Notes under the pieces: model-generated | What the model was told of the DNA's origin: nothing | The model's database searches: none | The model's input: only the letters and a program-made list of their open reading frames with translations | Assembly: GCF_022430525.1 (NCBI RefSeq) | Contig: NZ_CP092520.1 | Coordinates: forward strand, 434,001 to 498,000 | From: Cetobacterium somerae | Lineage (GTDB): Bacteria > Fusobacteriota > Fusobacteriia > Fusobacteriales > Fusobacteriaceae | DNA length: 64,000 nucleotides | Reading direction: 5' to 3' | Translations under genes and position numbers: made by a program | Shown: positions 43,168 through 52,210 of the stretch, in pieces | Position numbering within the stretch: the stretch's first letter is position 1 | How the letters are laid out: every line of letters starts with the position of its first letter

Positions 43168-44667
43168 ATGAAAGATAGATCAAGTGGTATTCTTTTACAT
43201 ATAACATCACTACCTGGCGACTATGGAATTGGTGATTTTGGAAAATGTGCCTATGAGTTTGTTGATTTTTTAGAAAAAAGTCATCAAAAATATTGGCAAA
43301 TTCTTCCAATGGGAATAACTGGCTACGGTGATTCTCCTTATCAATCTTTCTCTGCTTTTGCAGGTAATCCATATTTTATAGATTTAAATTCTTTAATCAA
43401 ATTAGATATCTTAACTAAAGATGATCTTAAATCCTTATCTGAATTAAACACCATATCAAATATACAGTATGATAAATTATATATATATCGATATAAAGTT
43501 TTAAAAAGAGCCTTCTTAAACTTTAAAAATAAAAATTTATTATACACTTTAAATAATTTTAAAAATAAAAATATTTGGTGGCTTGAGAACTATGCCCTTT
43601 ACATGGCTATTAAAGATAAATTCAACGATAAATCTTGGTTAGAATGGCCTAGAGATTATAAATTTAGAGATAAGAAAACTTTAAAAAAAGCTAAACTTGA
43701 GCTTGAAGATGAAATTAACTTCCATATTTTTTTACAATATCTATTTTATAAACAATGGAATGAATTAAAATCATATGCTAACAATAAAGGAATAAAAATT
43801 ATTGGAGATATTCCTATTTTTATAGCTACTGATAGTGCTGATACTTGGGAAAATCCTAATATGTTTTGCTTTGATAAAAAGTTACAGCCTACAAAAGTTG
43901 CTGGATGTCCTCCAGATGCTTTTAGTGCTGATGGTCAATTTTGGGGAAATGTATTATACAATTGGAAATATATTGAAGAAAATAATTTTAAATGGTGGAT
44001 TAAAAGAATCAAAAGTTGTTTTAAACTTTACGATACAGTTAGAATCGATCACTTCCGAGGCTTTGAATCTTTTTGGTCAATTCCTGCTAAAGCAAAAACT
44101 GCTAGATTTGGAAAGTGGGAAAAAGGTCCTGGAATGAAATTGTTTAATGCTATTAAAAATTCTTTAGGTAATTTAGATATTATCGCAGAAGATTTAGGAT
44201 TTTTAACTCCTAAAGTTCATAAACTTTTAAAAGATTCAGGTTTTCCTGGAATGAAGATATTAGAATTTGCTTTTGATTCAAGGGAAGAAAGTGATTATCT
44301 ACCACATAAATATCCTAAAAAAAGTATTGCTTATACTGGTACTCATGACAACCAAACTGTTGTTGGATGGTATGAAACTGTGAACAAAAAAGATAAGGTA
44401 TTTTGCGATGATTATCTTAATAATTTTTTAAAAAATCAAAATATCCAAGATAGTTCTATTAATTGGAAGTTTATTGAGGCTCTTTGGAGCTCTAATTCAC
44501 AACTTGTTATAGCTCCTATGCAAGATTTTTTAGGTTTAGATGATTCTAGTAGAATGAATACACCTGCTACCTTAGGAAATAACTGGATTTGGAGAGTTGA
44601 TACCTCTTTTTTAGATAACAAACTTTCTCAAAAAATATCTATTTTAACAAAAAAATATAATCGATAA
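43168..44667 (+). CDS. malQ: 4-alpha-glucanotransferase (amylomaltase)
   Basis: 499 residues of GH77. It disproportionates maltodextrins, feeding GlgP. SSGILLHITSLPGDYGIGDFG opens the enzyme, and the active-site motifs are TVRIDHFRGFESFW (nucleophile Asp), IIAEDLG (acid/base) and TGTHDNQT. It lies downstream of lamB in the same direction and is cytoplasmic. Confidence 0.95.
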   Translation: MKDRSSGILLHITSLPGDYGIGDFGKCAYEFVDFLEKSHQKYWQILPMGITGYGDSPYQSFSAFAGNPYFIDLNSLIKLDILTKDDLKSLSELNTISNIQYDKLYIYRYKVLKRAFLNFKNKNLLYTLNNFKNKNIWWLENYALYMAIKDKFNDKSWLEWPRDYKFRDKKTLKKAKLELEDEINFHIFLQYLFYKQWNELKSYANNKGIKIIGDIPIFIATDSADTWENPNMFCFDKKLQPTKVAGCPPDAFSADGQFWGNVLYNWKYIEENNFKWWIKRIKSCFKLYDTVRIDHFRGFESFWSIPAKAKTARFGKWEKGPGMKLFNAIKNSLGNLDIIAEDLGFLTPKVHKLLKDSGFPGMKILEFAFDSREESDYLPHKYPKKSIAYTGTHDNQTVVGWYETVNKKDKVFCDDYLNNFLKNQNIQDSSINWKFIEALWSSNSQLVIAPMQDFLGLDDSSRMNTPATLGNNWIWRVDTSFLDNKLSQKISILTKKYNR

Positions 44668-44697
44668 AAAAAGTGAGACTAAAATCCTCACTTTTTT
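44666..44697. terminator. Bidirectional terminator
   Basis: AAAAAGTGAG and CTCACTTTTT pair with a short loop, at the ends of convergent genes. Confidence 0.82.
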
Positions 44698-45194
44698 AAT
44701 ATTACATTAATATAATCCTCTTGATTGCTTATTTCTAAAATATCAAAATCAGTAAATCCAACTAAATCCATTAACTCTTTTTCTGTAAAACAAGTATTCC
44801 ATCTTCCCTCTTTAAAATAATCTTTTTCCCCAAATCTAAAAGAAAGATAAAGTAATCCTTTTTCAACTAAAACCTGATAAAATTTATTTAAAACATAATA
44901 TAAATCTAATCGATCTAAATGCAAAAGAGTATCCAAAGCCCAAATACCTATAAAGCGTTCTTTATCTTTTAAACCTCTCATAGTTTTTATAATGCTTTCT
45001 TTTGCCGTAGCTTCATAAATTTCACCATTACTATGAGAATCTAGTTTTAAGTGTTCAACATTATGCCCTCTTTCAAGAAAAAAGCTATTTATACTATCTT
45101 CTTTAGGTTTTAAAGTCAAAATTTTTCCATGTTTTAGTAATTTTTGTTCAAAATTATTAACCTCTTCTAATTTGATACTCGTCCCGTCATACAA
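44688..45194 (-). CDS. Short class I SAM-dependent methyltransferase-like protein
   Basis: 168 residues with the C-terminal part of a class I methyltransferase: IGIWALDTLLHLDRLDLYYVLNKF, then GLLYLSFRFGEKDYFKEGR and the FTEKEL helix. The glycine-rich SAM loop is degenerate (TLKPKEDSINSFFLERG), unlike typical TehB-like proteins. Substrate unknown. Start ATG follows AGGAGG. It may have reduced cofactor binding. Confidence 0.72.
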   Translation of the reverse strand: MYDGTSIKLEEVNNFEQKLLKHGKILTLKPKEDSINSFFLERGHNVEHLKLDSHSNGEIYEATAKESIIKTMRGLKDKERFIGIWALDTLLHLDRLDLYYVLNKFYQVLVEKGLLYLSFRFGEKDYFKEGRWNTCFTEKELMDLVGFTDFDILEISNQEDYINVILKK

Positions 45195-45298
45195 ACAACC
45201 TCCTTATTTTTAAACTCTCCCTGATAATATATACAATTTTTTTATAGTCTTTCCTTGCTTTATATGCTAAAATCCCTATAAAGTTTTATGGAGGGAAT

Positions 45299-45910
45299 AT
45301 GATTAACTTTAAAAATATAAGTATAAAATTTAATAATAAAATAGTTTTACATAATTTTAATTTAGTTGTAAACACTGGAGAAAAAATATTAATCTCTGGA
45401 GTTTCTGGAAAAGGAAAAACTACACTACTTAAACTTTTACTTGGTTTTAATACTCCTAATTCTGGAAGTATTTTAGTAGATAATTTAGAATTAAATGAAC
45501 AAAATATTAATATTATTCGAAATAAAATTGGATATATGCCTCAATCCACTCCTTTTTTGAATATCAATGTTGAAAAATTAATACACACTATTTTTAATTA
45601 TAAAGAGAATTTAAAAACCAAACTAGATATGAATCTTTTTATAAAAACTTTAAAAGAATTCAATTTAGATTCTAGTATTTTATCTAAAGATATAAATCAA
45701 CTTTCAGGTGGTGAAAAACAAAGATTAGCTTTCGTTATAATAATTTTATTAGATCGAAAAATTTGGGTTCTAGATGAAATAACCTCTTCTTTAGATCAAG
45801 ATATGAAAGAAAAAGTTATAAATTATATTTTAAATACAAATAAAACAGTTATTTTAGTTTCTCATGATAAAATAGAATCTTTAAATAATTTTAGGACGGT
45901 GATTCTTTAA
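45299..45910 (+). CDS. fetA: FetA-like ABC transporter ATP-binding protein
   Basis: 203 residues with Walker A GVSGKGKTT, signature LSGGEKQRLA and Walker B IWVLDE. In E. coli FetA and FetB export iron and protect against peroxide. The last base overlaps the fetB start (TAATG), so the two are coupled. The small size is normal. Confidence 0.88.
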   Translation: MINFKNISIKFNNKIVLHNFNLVVNTGEKILISGVSGKGKTTLLKLLLGFNTPNSGSILVDNLELNEQNINIIRNKIGYMPQSTPFLNINVEKLIHTIFNYKENLKTKLDMNLFIKTLKEFNLDSSILSKDINQLSGGEKQRLAFVIIILLDRKIWVLDEITSSLDQDMKEKVINYILNTNKTVILVSHDKIESLNNFRTVIL

Positions 45911-46692
45911 TGGCGCAAGATATATTTTTACCTAATCTACTTTATTTTGCTATTTTTTTAATTCCTATCTTTTATATTATGAATTATCTTGAAATAAATA
46001 TGATTTCTAATGTTATAAAATCTATTCTTAGAATGTTTATCCAACTTATGTTAGTTGGTGTTTATCTACATTATATTTTAACACTAAATAATTCATGGAT
46101 TAATTTAGCTTATTTAACTCTTATGACTTTCGCATGTACTTTTACAATTGTGAGAGACGTTAAAATAAGAGATAGTAAATTTTATGTAATTGTTGCGGTA
46201 TCTACTGTCATTCCTTTAATCCTTAATATGTTTATATTTTCAGAGCTTTTGCTACATTTAAAAGATCCTCTTGATGCCCTATATTTAATACCAATCTCTG
46301 GTATGATTTTAGGAAATACTCTAAATGGAATGATTGTAACTATAAATGATTTTTTAAATAATTTAAAACTTAATGAAGAAAGCTATCTTCTATCTTTATC
46401 ATTTGGAGCTACTAAATTTGAAGCACTCAAACCATTTATAGCAAACGCCATAACTTTAGCTTTTAAGCCTTCTGTCGCTACCATGGCAAACGTTGGATTA
46501 GTTTCTCTTCCTGGCATGATGACTGGTCAAATTTTAGGAGGTTCTCTTCCTATTGTTGCTATAAAATATCAAATTGCTATAATGATTGCTCTTTTTGTCT
46601 GTAGATTTTTATCTTCTTTTATTTTACTTTATTTTTGCTCATTATATTTTTTTAATAAATACTCAATATTTACACTAAAAATTAAAGAATAG
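45910..46692 (+). CDS. fetB: FetB-like iron exporter permease (UPF0014)
   Basis: 260 residues with about seven membrane segments. RMFIQLMLVGVYL, GMILGNTLNGM and GLVSLPGMMTGQILGGS are characteristic of UPF0014 proteins. It pairs with the ATPase just upstream. Confidence 0.9.
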   Translation: MAQDIFLPNLLYFAIFLIPIFYIMNYLEINMISNVIKSILRMFIQLMLVGVYLHYILTLNNSWINLAYLTLMTFACTFTIVRDVKIRDSKFYVIVAVSTVIPLILNMFIFSELLLHLKDPLDALYLIPISGMILGNTLNGMIVTINDFLNNLKLNEESYLLSLSFGATKFEALKPFIANAITLAFKPSVATMANVGLVSLPGMMTGQILGGSLPIVAIKYQIAIMIALFVCRFLSSFILLYFCSLYFFNKYSIFTLKIKE

Positions 46693-46701
46693 GTGATATT
46701 T

Positions 46702-48006
46702 ATGGCTGAGAAAAAAGAATTTGGTTTATTTGGACTCATTGGTGTAGTGATTGGCTCTGTTATCGGCGGTGGAATTTTTAATATCTCAAAAGAGATTGCA
46801 AAGACCTCTTCTATTAGTGCAGCTTTAATTGGCTGGAGCATATCTGCATTAGGTGTATTTTTCATAATAAAAATTTACCAAAGACTTCTTTTAAAAAAAT
46901 CGGATTTAAATAATGGTATATATGAATATGCTCGTATTGGCTTTGGACCTCTAGCTGGATTTTTTTCTGCCTGGGGATATTGGTTGGCTTGCGTTGTTAG
47001 TAACGCTAGTTACCCTGTTCTTATTGTTCAAACATTAAGTTATTTTTTTCCATCTATCGTGGGAGTGAAAACACCCCAAGGATTTATTTTAGGTACATTT
47101 CTTCTTTGGTTAGTTTCCTATATTATTATGAAGGGAATTAAAACTTATAATTTTTTTAATTTTTTAGCTACTTTTGGAAAAGTTTCAGCAATTATTATGT
47201 CTATTTGTTTTATGTTTATTTTTTTTAAATATAAGATATTTTCTTTTGATTTTTGGGGAACTTTAACCTATAAAAATAATATTTTTACACAAGTTAAAGG
47301 TTGTATGCTCCAGACATTATGGGCTTTGATTGGAGTAGAGGGTGCAGTTGTCATCTCAGGAAGAGCAAAAAATAAAAATGATGTTAGTCAAGCTACTTTT
47401 ATCGGTTATTTCATAGCACTTTTCTTATATATTTTTATAGTTGTACTAAGTTATGGAATTCTTCCTGCTGAGAAACTTCAAAACTTAAAAGATCCTGCTT
47501 TAGCTTATATTCTAGAAGCTATCGTTGGAAAGTGGGGTGCAATTTTTATTAATATTTCTGTTTTAATTTCTATATTTGGTGCTTGGATTACATGGACTAT
47601 TATAGCCGCTGAAATTCCATATAATATATCTATGGATAATTTATTTCCAAGTTTTTTAAAAAAATTAAATATTAATGGAGCTGCTAGTAACGCTTTAATT
47701 TTTAATGCTTTTATTAAACAGTTTACTTTTATGATATCTCTTTTTTCAAGCAATGTATATCTTATAATTACAAATTCTGCCGCCGCATTAATGCTTCTAC
47801 CATATATCCTCTCTATCTTATTTTTATTAAAAATTTCATCATTTAAAAATGAGAAAAAGTATATTCTATATGGATTTTTTGGTTTATTTTATTGTTTTTG
47901 GATGGTGTATGCTGCTGGTGAAAACTATATTATTCAAACGCTCCTTATATATTTAACTGGTTTACCATTTTATATATATAAAAAGTATAAATCCTCTACT
48001 AAATAG
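46702..48006 (+). CDS. Basic amino acid antiporter (APC family, ArcD-like)
   Basis: The 434-residue protein has about twelve membrane segments. GLFGLIGVVIGSVIGGGIFN is the APC helix-1 substrate motif, and LWALIGVEGAVVISGRAK is typical of the arginine/ornithine and related antiporters. I take ATG at 46702 (AGGTGA five bases before); the earlier GTG would directly abut the fetB stop. Exchange of arginine, ornithine, lysine or a decarboxylation product is expected. It follows fetAB closely, without a known functional link. Confidence 0.82.
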   Translation: MAEKKEFGLFGLIGVVIGSVIGGGIFNISKEIAKTSSISAALIGWSISALGVFFIIKIYQRLLLKKSDLNNGIYEYARIGFGPLAGFFSAWGYWLACVVSNASYPVLIVQTLSYFFPSIVGVKTPQGFILGTFLLWLVSYIIMKGIKTYNFFNFLATFGKVSAIIMSICFMFIFFKYKIFSFDFWGTLTYKNNIFTQVKGCMLQTLWALIGVEGAVVISGRAKNKNDVSQATFIGYFIALFLYIFIVVLSYGILPAEKLQNLKDPALAYILEAIVGKWGAIFINISVLISIFGAWITWTIIAAEIPYNISMDNLFPSFLKKLNINGAASNALIFNAFIKQFTFMISLFSSNVYLIITNSAAALMLLPYILSILFLLKISSFKNEKKYILYGFFGLFYCFWMVYAAGENYIIQTLLIYLTGLPFYIYKKYKSSTK

Positions 48007-48835
48007 TAGAGGATATTTTTTCATTTTTTCTTATTATTTTTTCTGCTAAGTTAGATATGTTATCAATTATATCAACTTTTAAACTTCCAGTTCCTATAAA
48101 TTTTTTTTCTGCTAGTTCTCCGGCTATTCCCATTGATACCACTCCACTCAATGCACTTATTAAAGGATTATTTCCTCCACCTAAATACGCTCCTATTAAA
48201 GATGAAATCATACACCCTGTTCCTGTAACTAGTCCCATTATTTTATGACCATTCATTATTTTAAAAACTAACTCTTGATTTCCAACATAATCAATCTCTC
48301 CTGTTATTGCTACAATTGAATTAAATTTTTCAGCCGCAAGCTTTACTAACTTTTCCCCACTATCATCTTTCTCTAAGGAATCTACTCCTCTGCTTAAAGA
48401 ATCTAGGTTTAAAAGTGACTTTATTTCAGCAGTATTCCCCTTTATCACCGTAAATCTCACTTCTTTTAATAATAAATTTACAAGATTTTTTCTAGCCTTC
48501 GTAGCACCTACTCCAACAGGGTCTAAAATAATTGGTTTTTTCAATTTATTGGCAATTTTTCCAACTTCTACTGCCATTGTCTCCATACTTTTATCCATAG
48601 TTCCTATATTTAAAACTACACTTGATGAAAACCCAATTATCTCCTCAATTTCTTCCATACAAAATGACATTAATGGTGATCCCCCAATAGCTAATGTTAT
48701 ATTGGCACAATCATTTATAGTCACTGTATTCGTTAAATGATAAACTAAAGGTGTTTTCTCTTTAATATTTTTTAAAGCTAGTATAATTTCATCAACTACC
48801 TCTTCTTTTTTTATATCCTTATTCAAAATCAACAC
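47999..48835 (-). CDS. thiM: Hydroxyethylthiazole kinase
   Basis: 278 residues of the ribokinase fold. ThiM phosphorylates 4-methyl-5-hydroxyethylthiazole for thiamine salvage. Motifs include LVYHLTNTVTINDCAN, GGSPLM, ILDPVGVGATK and GHKIMGLVTGTGCM. It overlaps thiD by 17 bases, and both are downstream of the TPP riboswitch. thiE is not in the window. Confidence 0.95.
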   Translation of the reverse strand: MLILNKDIKKEEVVDEIILALKNIKEKTPLVYHLTNTVTINDCANITLAIGGSPLMSFCMEEIEEIIGFSSSVVLNIGTMDKSMETMAVEVGKIANKLKKPIILDPVGVGATKARKNLVNLLLKEVRFTVIKGNTAEIKSLLNLDSLSRGVDSLEKDDSGEKLVKLAAEKFNSIVAITGEIDYVGNQELVFKIMNGHKIMGLVTGTGCMISSLIGAYLGGGNNPLISALSGVVSMGIAGELAEKKFIGTGSLKVDIIDNISNLAEKIIRKNEKISSTI

Positions 48836-49625
48836 CAGCCTTTTTATAAAGATCTACAAAATGACCTACTGGCCCTACTCCCTCTCCTATAGAAAAAGAA
48901 TTTTTTATTGCATCTGTTATATAACTTTTTCCAATTTTTACTGACTCTTCTATGGAATAACCTTTTCCTATATAAGAGGCTATCGTTGAAGATAATGTAC
49001 ATCCTGTTCCATGTGTATTTTTTGTTTTAAATCTCTCACCTAAAAACTTAATAATCTCATTTTCTTCTGTTAAAAGTATATCCGTACAATTGTCCTCTCT
49101 ATGCCCACCTTTTATTAAAATATTTTTAGCACCCATATTTTTTATTTTTTTAGCTGCTAAAATCATATCTTCTTCAGATTCTATTTTCATATCTGCTAAA
49201 ATTTCAGCTTCTGGAATATTTGGTGTTACAAGAGTTCCAATTTTTAAAAATTCCTTTAAAGCTTCAATTGCCTCCTCTTTTAAAAGATAATAACCACTTT
49301 TAGAAACCATAACTGGATCAATAACTATATTTTTTCCATTGACATTTTTTAAAGTTTCATAAACAACTTTTATAATTTCACTACTTGATAACATCCCTAC
49401 TTTTACTGAACTTATCTCTATATCTTCATACAAAACTTCTATTTGTTTTTTTATTATATCTATATCTATTTCTTGGACTGCAAAAACACCCATACTATTT
49501 TGTGCCGTAATTGCAGTTATAACACTCATACCATATACACCTTGAGCACTCATAGCTTTTAAATCAGCTTGTATTCCAGCTCCACCACATGAATCAGATC
49601 CTGCTATAGTCAAAATTTTTTTCAT
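48819..49625 (-). CDS. thiD: Hydroxymethylpyrimidine/phosphomethylpyrimidine kinase
   Basis: 268 residues. IAGSDSCGGAGIQADLKAM opens the kinase, and NTHGTGCTLSS closes the active site. It phosphorylates HMP and HMP-P for thiamine synthesis. Both thiazole and pyrimidine salvage thus occur here. The start follows GGAGGTAAAA. Controlled by the TPP riboswitch and terminator upstream. Confidence 0.95.
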   Translation of the reverse strand: MKKILTIAGSDSCGGAGIQADLKAMSAQGVYGMSVITAITAQNSMGVFAVQEIDIDIIKKQIEVLYEDIEISSVKVGMLSSSEIIKVVYETLKNVNGKNIVIDPVMVSKSGYYLLKEEAIEALKEFLKIGTLVTPNIPEAEILADMKIESEEDMILAAKKIKNMGAKNILIKGGHREDNCTDILLTEENEIIKFLGERFKTKNTHGTGCTLSSTIASYIGKGYSIEESVKIGKSYITDAIKNSFSIGEGVGPVGHFVDLYKKAGVDFE

Positions 49626-49650
49626 TTTTTACCTCCTAGAATTTTGTATA

Positions 49651-49679
49651 AAAAAAGCTATCCCTAAATAGGGATAGCT
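49651..49679 (-). terminator. TPP-riboswitch terminator
   Basis: AGCTATCCC and GGGATAGCT with a six-base loop and T7 on the minus strand, about 40 bases before the thiD ribosome site. Confidence 0.9.
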
Positions 49680-49721
49680 AAGTCATAATTTATAGTTAAT
49701 ACATCTATAAATATTATATCT

Positions 49722-49805
49722 TGCTACTTCCCTACGCTAGAATTAACTAGATCAGGTTCAAAGGGTCAGTTCAAAACTTCTCAGCCTAATGGCTCCCCTA
49801 GTAAA
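49722..49805 (-). ncRNA. TPP riboswitch (THI element)
   Basis: Read leftward, TACTAGGGGAGCC, GCTGAGA, GACCCTTTGAACCTGATCTAG and the closing GCGTAGGGAAGTA give the full thiamine-pyrophosphate aptamer. With excess TPP the terminator forms and thiDM are switched off. Confidence 0.97.
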
Positions 49806-49827
49806 CTTTTTTTATTCTCTTGAAAAC

Positions 49828-49856
49828 AATATACTATATTCTATTATTAATGTCAA
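49828..49856 (-). promoter_or_regulatory. thiDM promoter, embedded in the end of the muramidase gene
   Basis: TTGACA (49856-49851), 17 bases, TATATT (49833-49828) on the minus strand. The -35 and spacer lie within the last codons of the upstream gene. Confidence 0.75.
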
Positions 49857-50448
49857 CCATAGCCATCTCTTTTAACTTGGTTCTATAAGAAAGGATTCTT
49901 TTCTCCCAGCCCTTTCCATATAGCTCCCAACTAGTTAAACTTTTATAATAATTTATTCTTTCTTCTGTTATAAGATCTATAAACTTTTCATGATCTTGAA
50001 CTGAATTTATAACAGCTATTGTTTTACTTCCTAAAACTCCATCTACAACCACATTTTCCGAAGGTTTATATCTTTTCAAAGCTCTTTGAGTTATAACAGC
50101 TCCTGCATTATATCCACCATTAAAAAATATATCAAATATCATCATCTGTGAATATGAGTGCTTAATCTCATTCAATCGATACTCTGTTAAAAGATGCTCA
50201 GCTATTTCTCTAGCTTGATCCTCTGTAAGAGATTTTATTTCATAATTTTTATTAAATTTTTTATTGTACTCAATTAATAAAAAATTTCTTATTCCATATT
50301 TAGAAAGTTCCTTTTGTGTTTTTACAAGTTTATCCCCCTCATGAGACAACACTTCACTTATTATAATCTCTCTAATTTTTGTATCCTCATATCCAAAAGT
50401 GACTGTAGAATACAATAACGTAATTATAATTACAAATTTTTCTAGCAT
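49834..50448 (-). CDS. GH108-like secreted muramidase with peptidoglycan-binding region
   Basis: 204 residues with a short signal peptide ending TFG (about residue 19). The catalytic Glu lies in SHEG near residue 37. NGGYNAGAVITQRALKR and VDGVLGSKTIAVIN match the second half of GH108 and the PG_binding_3 region of phage-type endolysins. It would cleave glycan strands of the cell wall in the periplasm. No holin or phage genes are near, so I regard it as a cellular enzyme. Confidence 0.78.
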   Translation of the reverse strand: MLEKFVIIITLLYSTVTFGYEDTKIREIIISEVLSHEGDKLVKTQKELSKYGIRNFLLIEYNKKFNKNYEIKSLTEDQAREIAEHLLTEYRLNEIKHSYSQMMIFDIFFNGGYNAGAVITQRALKRYKPSENVVVDGVLGSKTIAVINSVQDHEKFIDLITEERINYYKSLTSWELYGKGWEKRILSYRTKLKEMAMVDINNRI

Positions 50449-50534
50449 ACTCTGATTAGTTTCCTCCCTGTATATTTAAATAGTTTAATAACTTTTTAAA
50501 AACAGGATATATTATATCATAATTTTGACTAATT

Positions 50535-51929
50535 TTATAGAGTTTCTGCAACTTTTTGAACTTTTTCCTTAAAATCAGTTATATCTTTTATTACTTTTTT
50601 AGAGTCTACAGTTTTAATTTGCTTATCTTCTACTATTAGCTTTCCATTTACTATAACAGTATCTACATTGCTAGCATTAGCTGAATAAACTAAAGCTGAA
50701 TATGGATCATATATTGGGTTCATGTTTACTGACTTTGTTTCTACTATTACTATATCAGCTAATTTACCAACTTCTAAACTTCCTAATTCATTTTCTCTAT
50801 GTATAGCTCTTGCTCCACCTATCGTTGCCATTTCAACAGCTTTTTTTGGTGGTAGTGCTGATCTATCTTTTGTATCTAGTTTGTGTAACTTGGCAACATA
50901 CCCCATTTGACCAATTATATCTAAAGTGTTTCCACTCATAGGACCATCTGTTCCTAAACCTACTCTCATCCCTTTATCATGCATTTTTAAAGCTGGTGAG
51001 ATTCCTTTTGCTGACTTAATATTAGCAACCATATTATGAGCTATCCCAACATCTCTTTTTTTCATTAATTCTATATCACTATCTGTTATAAAGATATTAT
51101 GAGCTGCAATAAATCTTTCATTTAATAAACCAACTGAATCTAAATACTCAACAGGTGTCATTTTATATTCTTTTTTGATTCTATCAAACTCTCCATCAGT
51201 TTCTGCTACGTGCATTGAAACAGGCACGTTATATTTTTTTGAAAGTTCTTTGATTTTTAATAACTCCTCTTTTGTTACTGTATGAGGTCCATGAGGTCCG
51301 AATCCTGGAGTTATTAATTCATCATTTTTATATTTTTCTACAAAAGCAACAGCTCTATTTAATGTTTCTCCTTTTTCTTTTCCATCTGCTGTTGGATATT
51401 TAATTATATTTTGTGTCATAACTCCTCTTAATCCAACCTCTTTAACAGCTTGAGCAGCACTCTCTTCAAACAGATACATATCTACCATCGTAGTTACTCC
51501 ACCTAAAGCCATCTCCATAGCCCCATGCTTTGCTCCTATATATGACATCTCTGGGCTTACCATTTGATTTTCTAAAGGAAAAATATATCTATTTAGTCTA
51601 TCAGGAACATCGTCTGCTAAAGATCTAAATACTGTCATTGATACATGAGTATGAGTATTTATCATTCCAGGCATTATAATTCCATCGTCTGCATCTATAA
51701 CCTTAGTAGCACTATATTTTTTTAATAAATCTTCATTTCCCACAGAAATTATTTTATTATTTTTTATAACTATAACTCCATTTTCTATAATCTCTCTTTT
51801 TTCATTCATTGTTAAAAGAGTTCCATTTTTTATTATTATATTAGCTTGTTCTTTTTTTTCAACTAAAGAACTACACCCCACTATAAACAAACTTCCTAAT
51901 AATAATACACCTTTTAAATAATTTTTCAT
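50535..51929 (-). CDS. Lipoprotein amidohydrolase (TRZ/ATZ, MtaD-like), predicted purine deaminase
   Basis: The 464-residue protein has a lipobox, IVGC (Cys about residue 19), so the enzyme faces the periplasm. The amidohydrolase barrel follows: THTHVSM (metal His-x-His), HVAET (His), AHN (His) and GTDGP (Asp). MtaD/SsnA/guanine deaminase relatives share this fold and convert amino- to oxo-bases. Its control by a guanine riboswitch points to a guanine-type substrate. Exported forms are unusual. Confidence 0.85.
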   Translation of the reverse strand: MKNYLKGVLLLGSLFIVGCSSLVEKKEQANIIIKNGTLLTMNEKREIIENGVIVIKNNKIISVGNEDLLKKYSATKVIDADDGIIMPGMINTHTHVSMTVFRSLADDVPDRLNRYIFPLENQMVSPEMSYIGAKHGAMEMALGGVTTMVDMYLFEESAAQAVKEVGLRGVMTQNIIKYPTADGKEKGETLNRAVAFVEKYKNDELITPGFGPHGPHTVTKEELLKIKELSKKYNVPVSMHVAETDGEFDRIKKEYKMTPVEYLDSVGLLNERFIAAHNIFITDSDIELMKKRDVGIAHNMVANIKSAKGISPALKMHDKGMRVGLGTDGPMSGNTLDIIGQMGYVAKLHKLDTKDRSALPPKKAVEMATIGGARAIHRENELGSLEVGKLADIVIVETKSVNMNPIYDPYSALVYSANASNVDTVIVNGKLIVEDKQIKTVDSKKVIKDITDFKEKVQKVAETL

Positions 51930-51947
51930 TAAATAATCCTCCCAAAT

Positions 51948-51979
51948 AAAAAAATCCCAGCAAGCAAAAGCTTCCTGGG
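51948..51979 (-). terminator. Guanine-riboswitch terminator
   Basis: CCCAG-GA-AGC and GCT-TG-CTGGG form a hairpin on the minus strand followed by ATTTTTTT, about 20 bases before the ribosome site of the amidohydrolase gene. Confidence 0.88.
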
Positions 51980-52004
51980 TTGATTAACTCCCAATTTACT
52001 TTTA

Positions 52005-52067
52005 CTTATAGTACCAAATTTAAGGTTTGGTGTAGAAACTTTTGGCCATATCCCAAATATATATAAG
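52005..52067 (-). ncRNA. Purine riboswitch, guanine class
   Basis: Read leftward: P1 CTTATA pairs with TATAAG. P2 TTTGG/CCAAA carries loop GATATGG. J2/3 is GTTTCTAC. P3 ACCAAA/TTTGGT has loop CCTTAAA. The specificity position in TACTAT is C (equivalent to C74), which pairs with guanine; adenine riboswitches have U there. The downstream terminator makes it an OFF switch. Confidence 0.93.
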
Positions 52068-52092
52068 CTTTAAATAAATATTTCACAAAATA

Positions 52093-52120
52093 ATTCTAAC
52101 ATATTTGAATATAAAATCAA
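52093..52120 (-). promoter_or_regulatory. Promoter of the guanine-riboswitch transcript
   Basis: TTGATT (52120-52115), 16 bases, TAGAAT (52098-52093) on the minus strand. Confidence 0.6.
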
Positions 52121-52210
52121 AGTTTTTTTATTTTATTGATTTTATATATGGAATTCTACACATTAATAGTATATAATTTAAATATCATATAATTTGCAGG
52201 AGGTAGTTTA

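Noticed and set aside
49834-50448. Prophage remnant because of the endolysin-type enzyme
   Set aside because: No holin, tail, integrase or attachment site nearby; a signal peptide suggests a cellular hydrolase.
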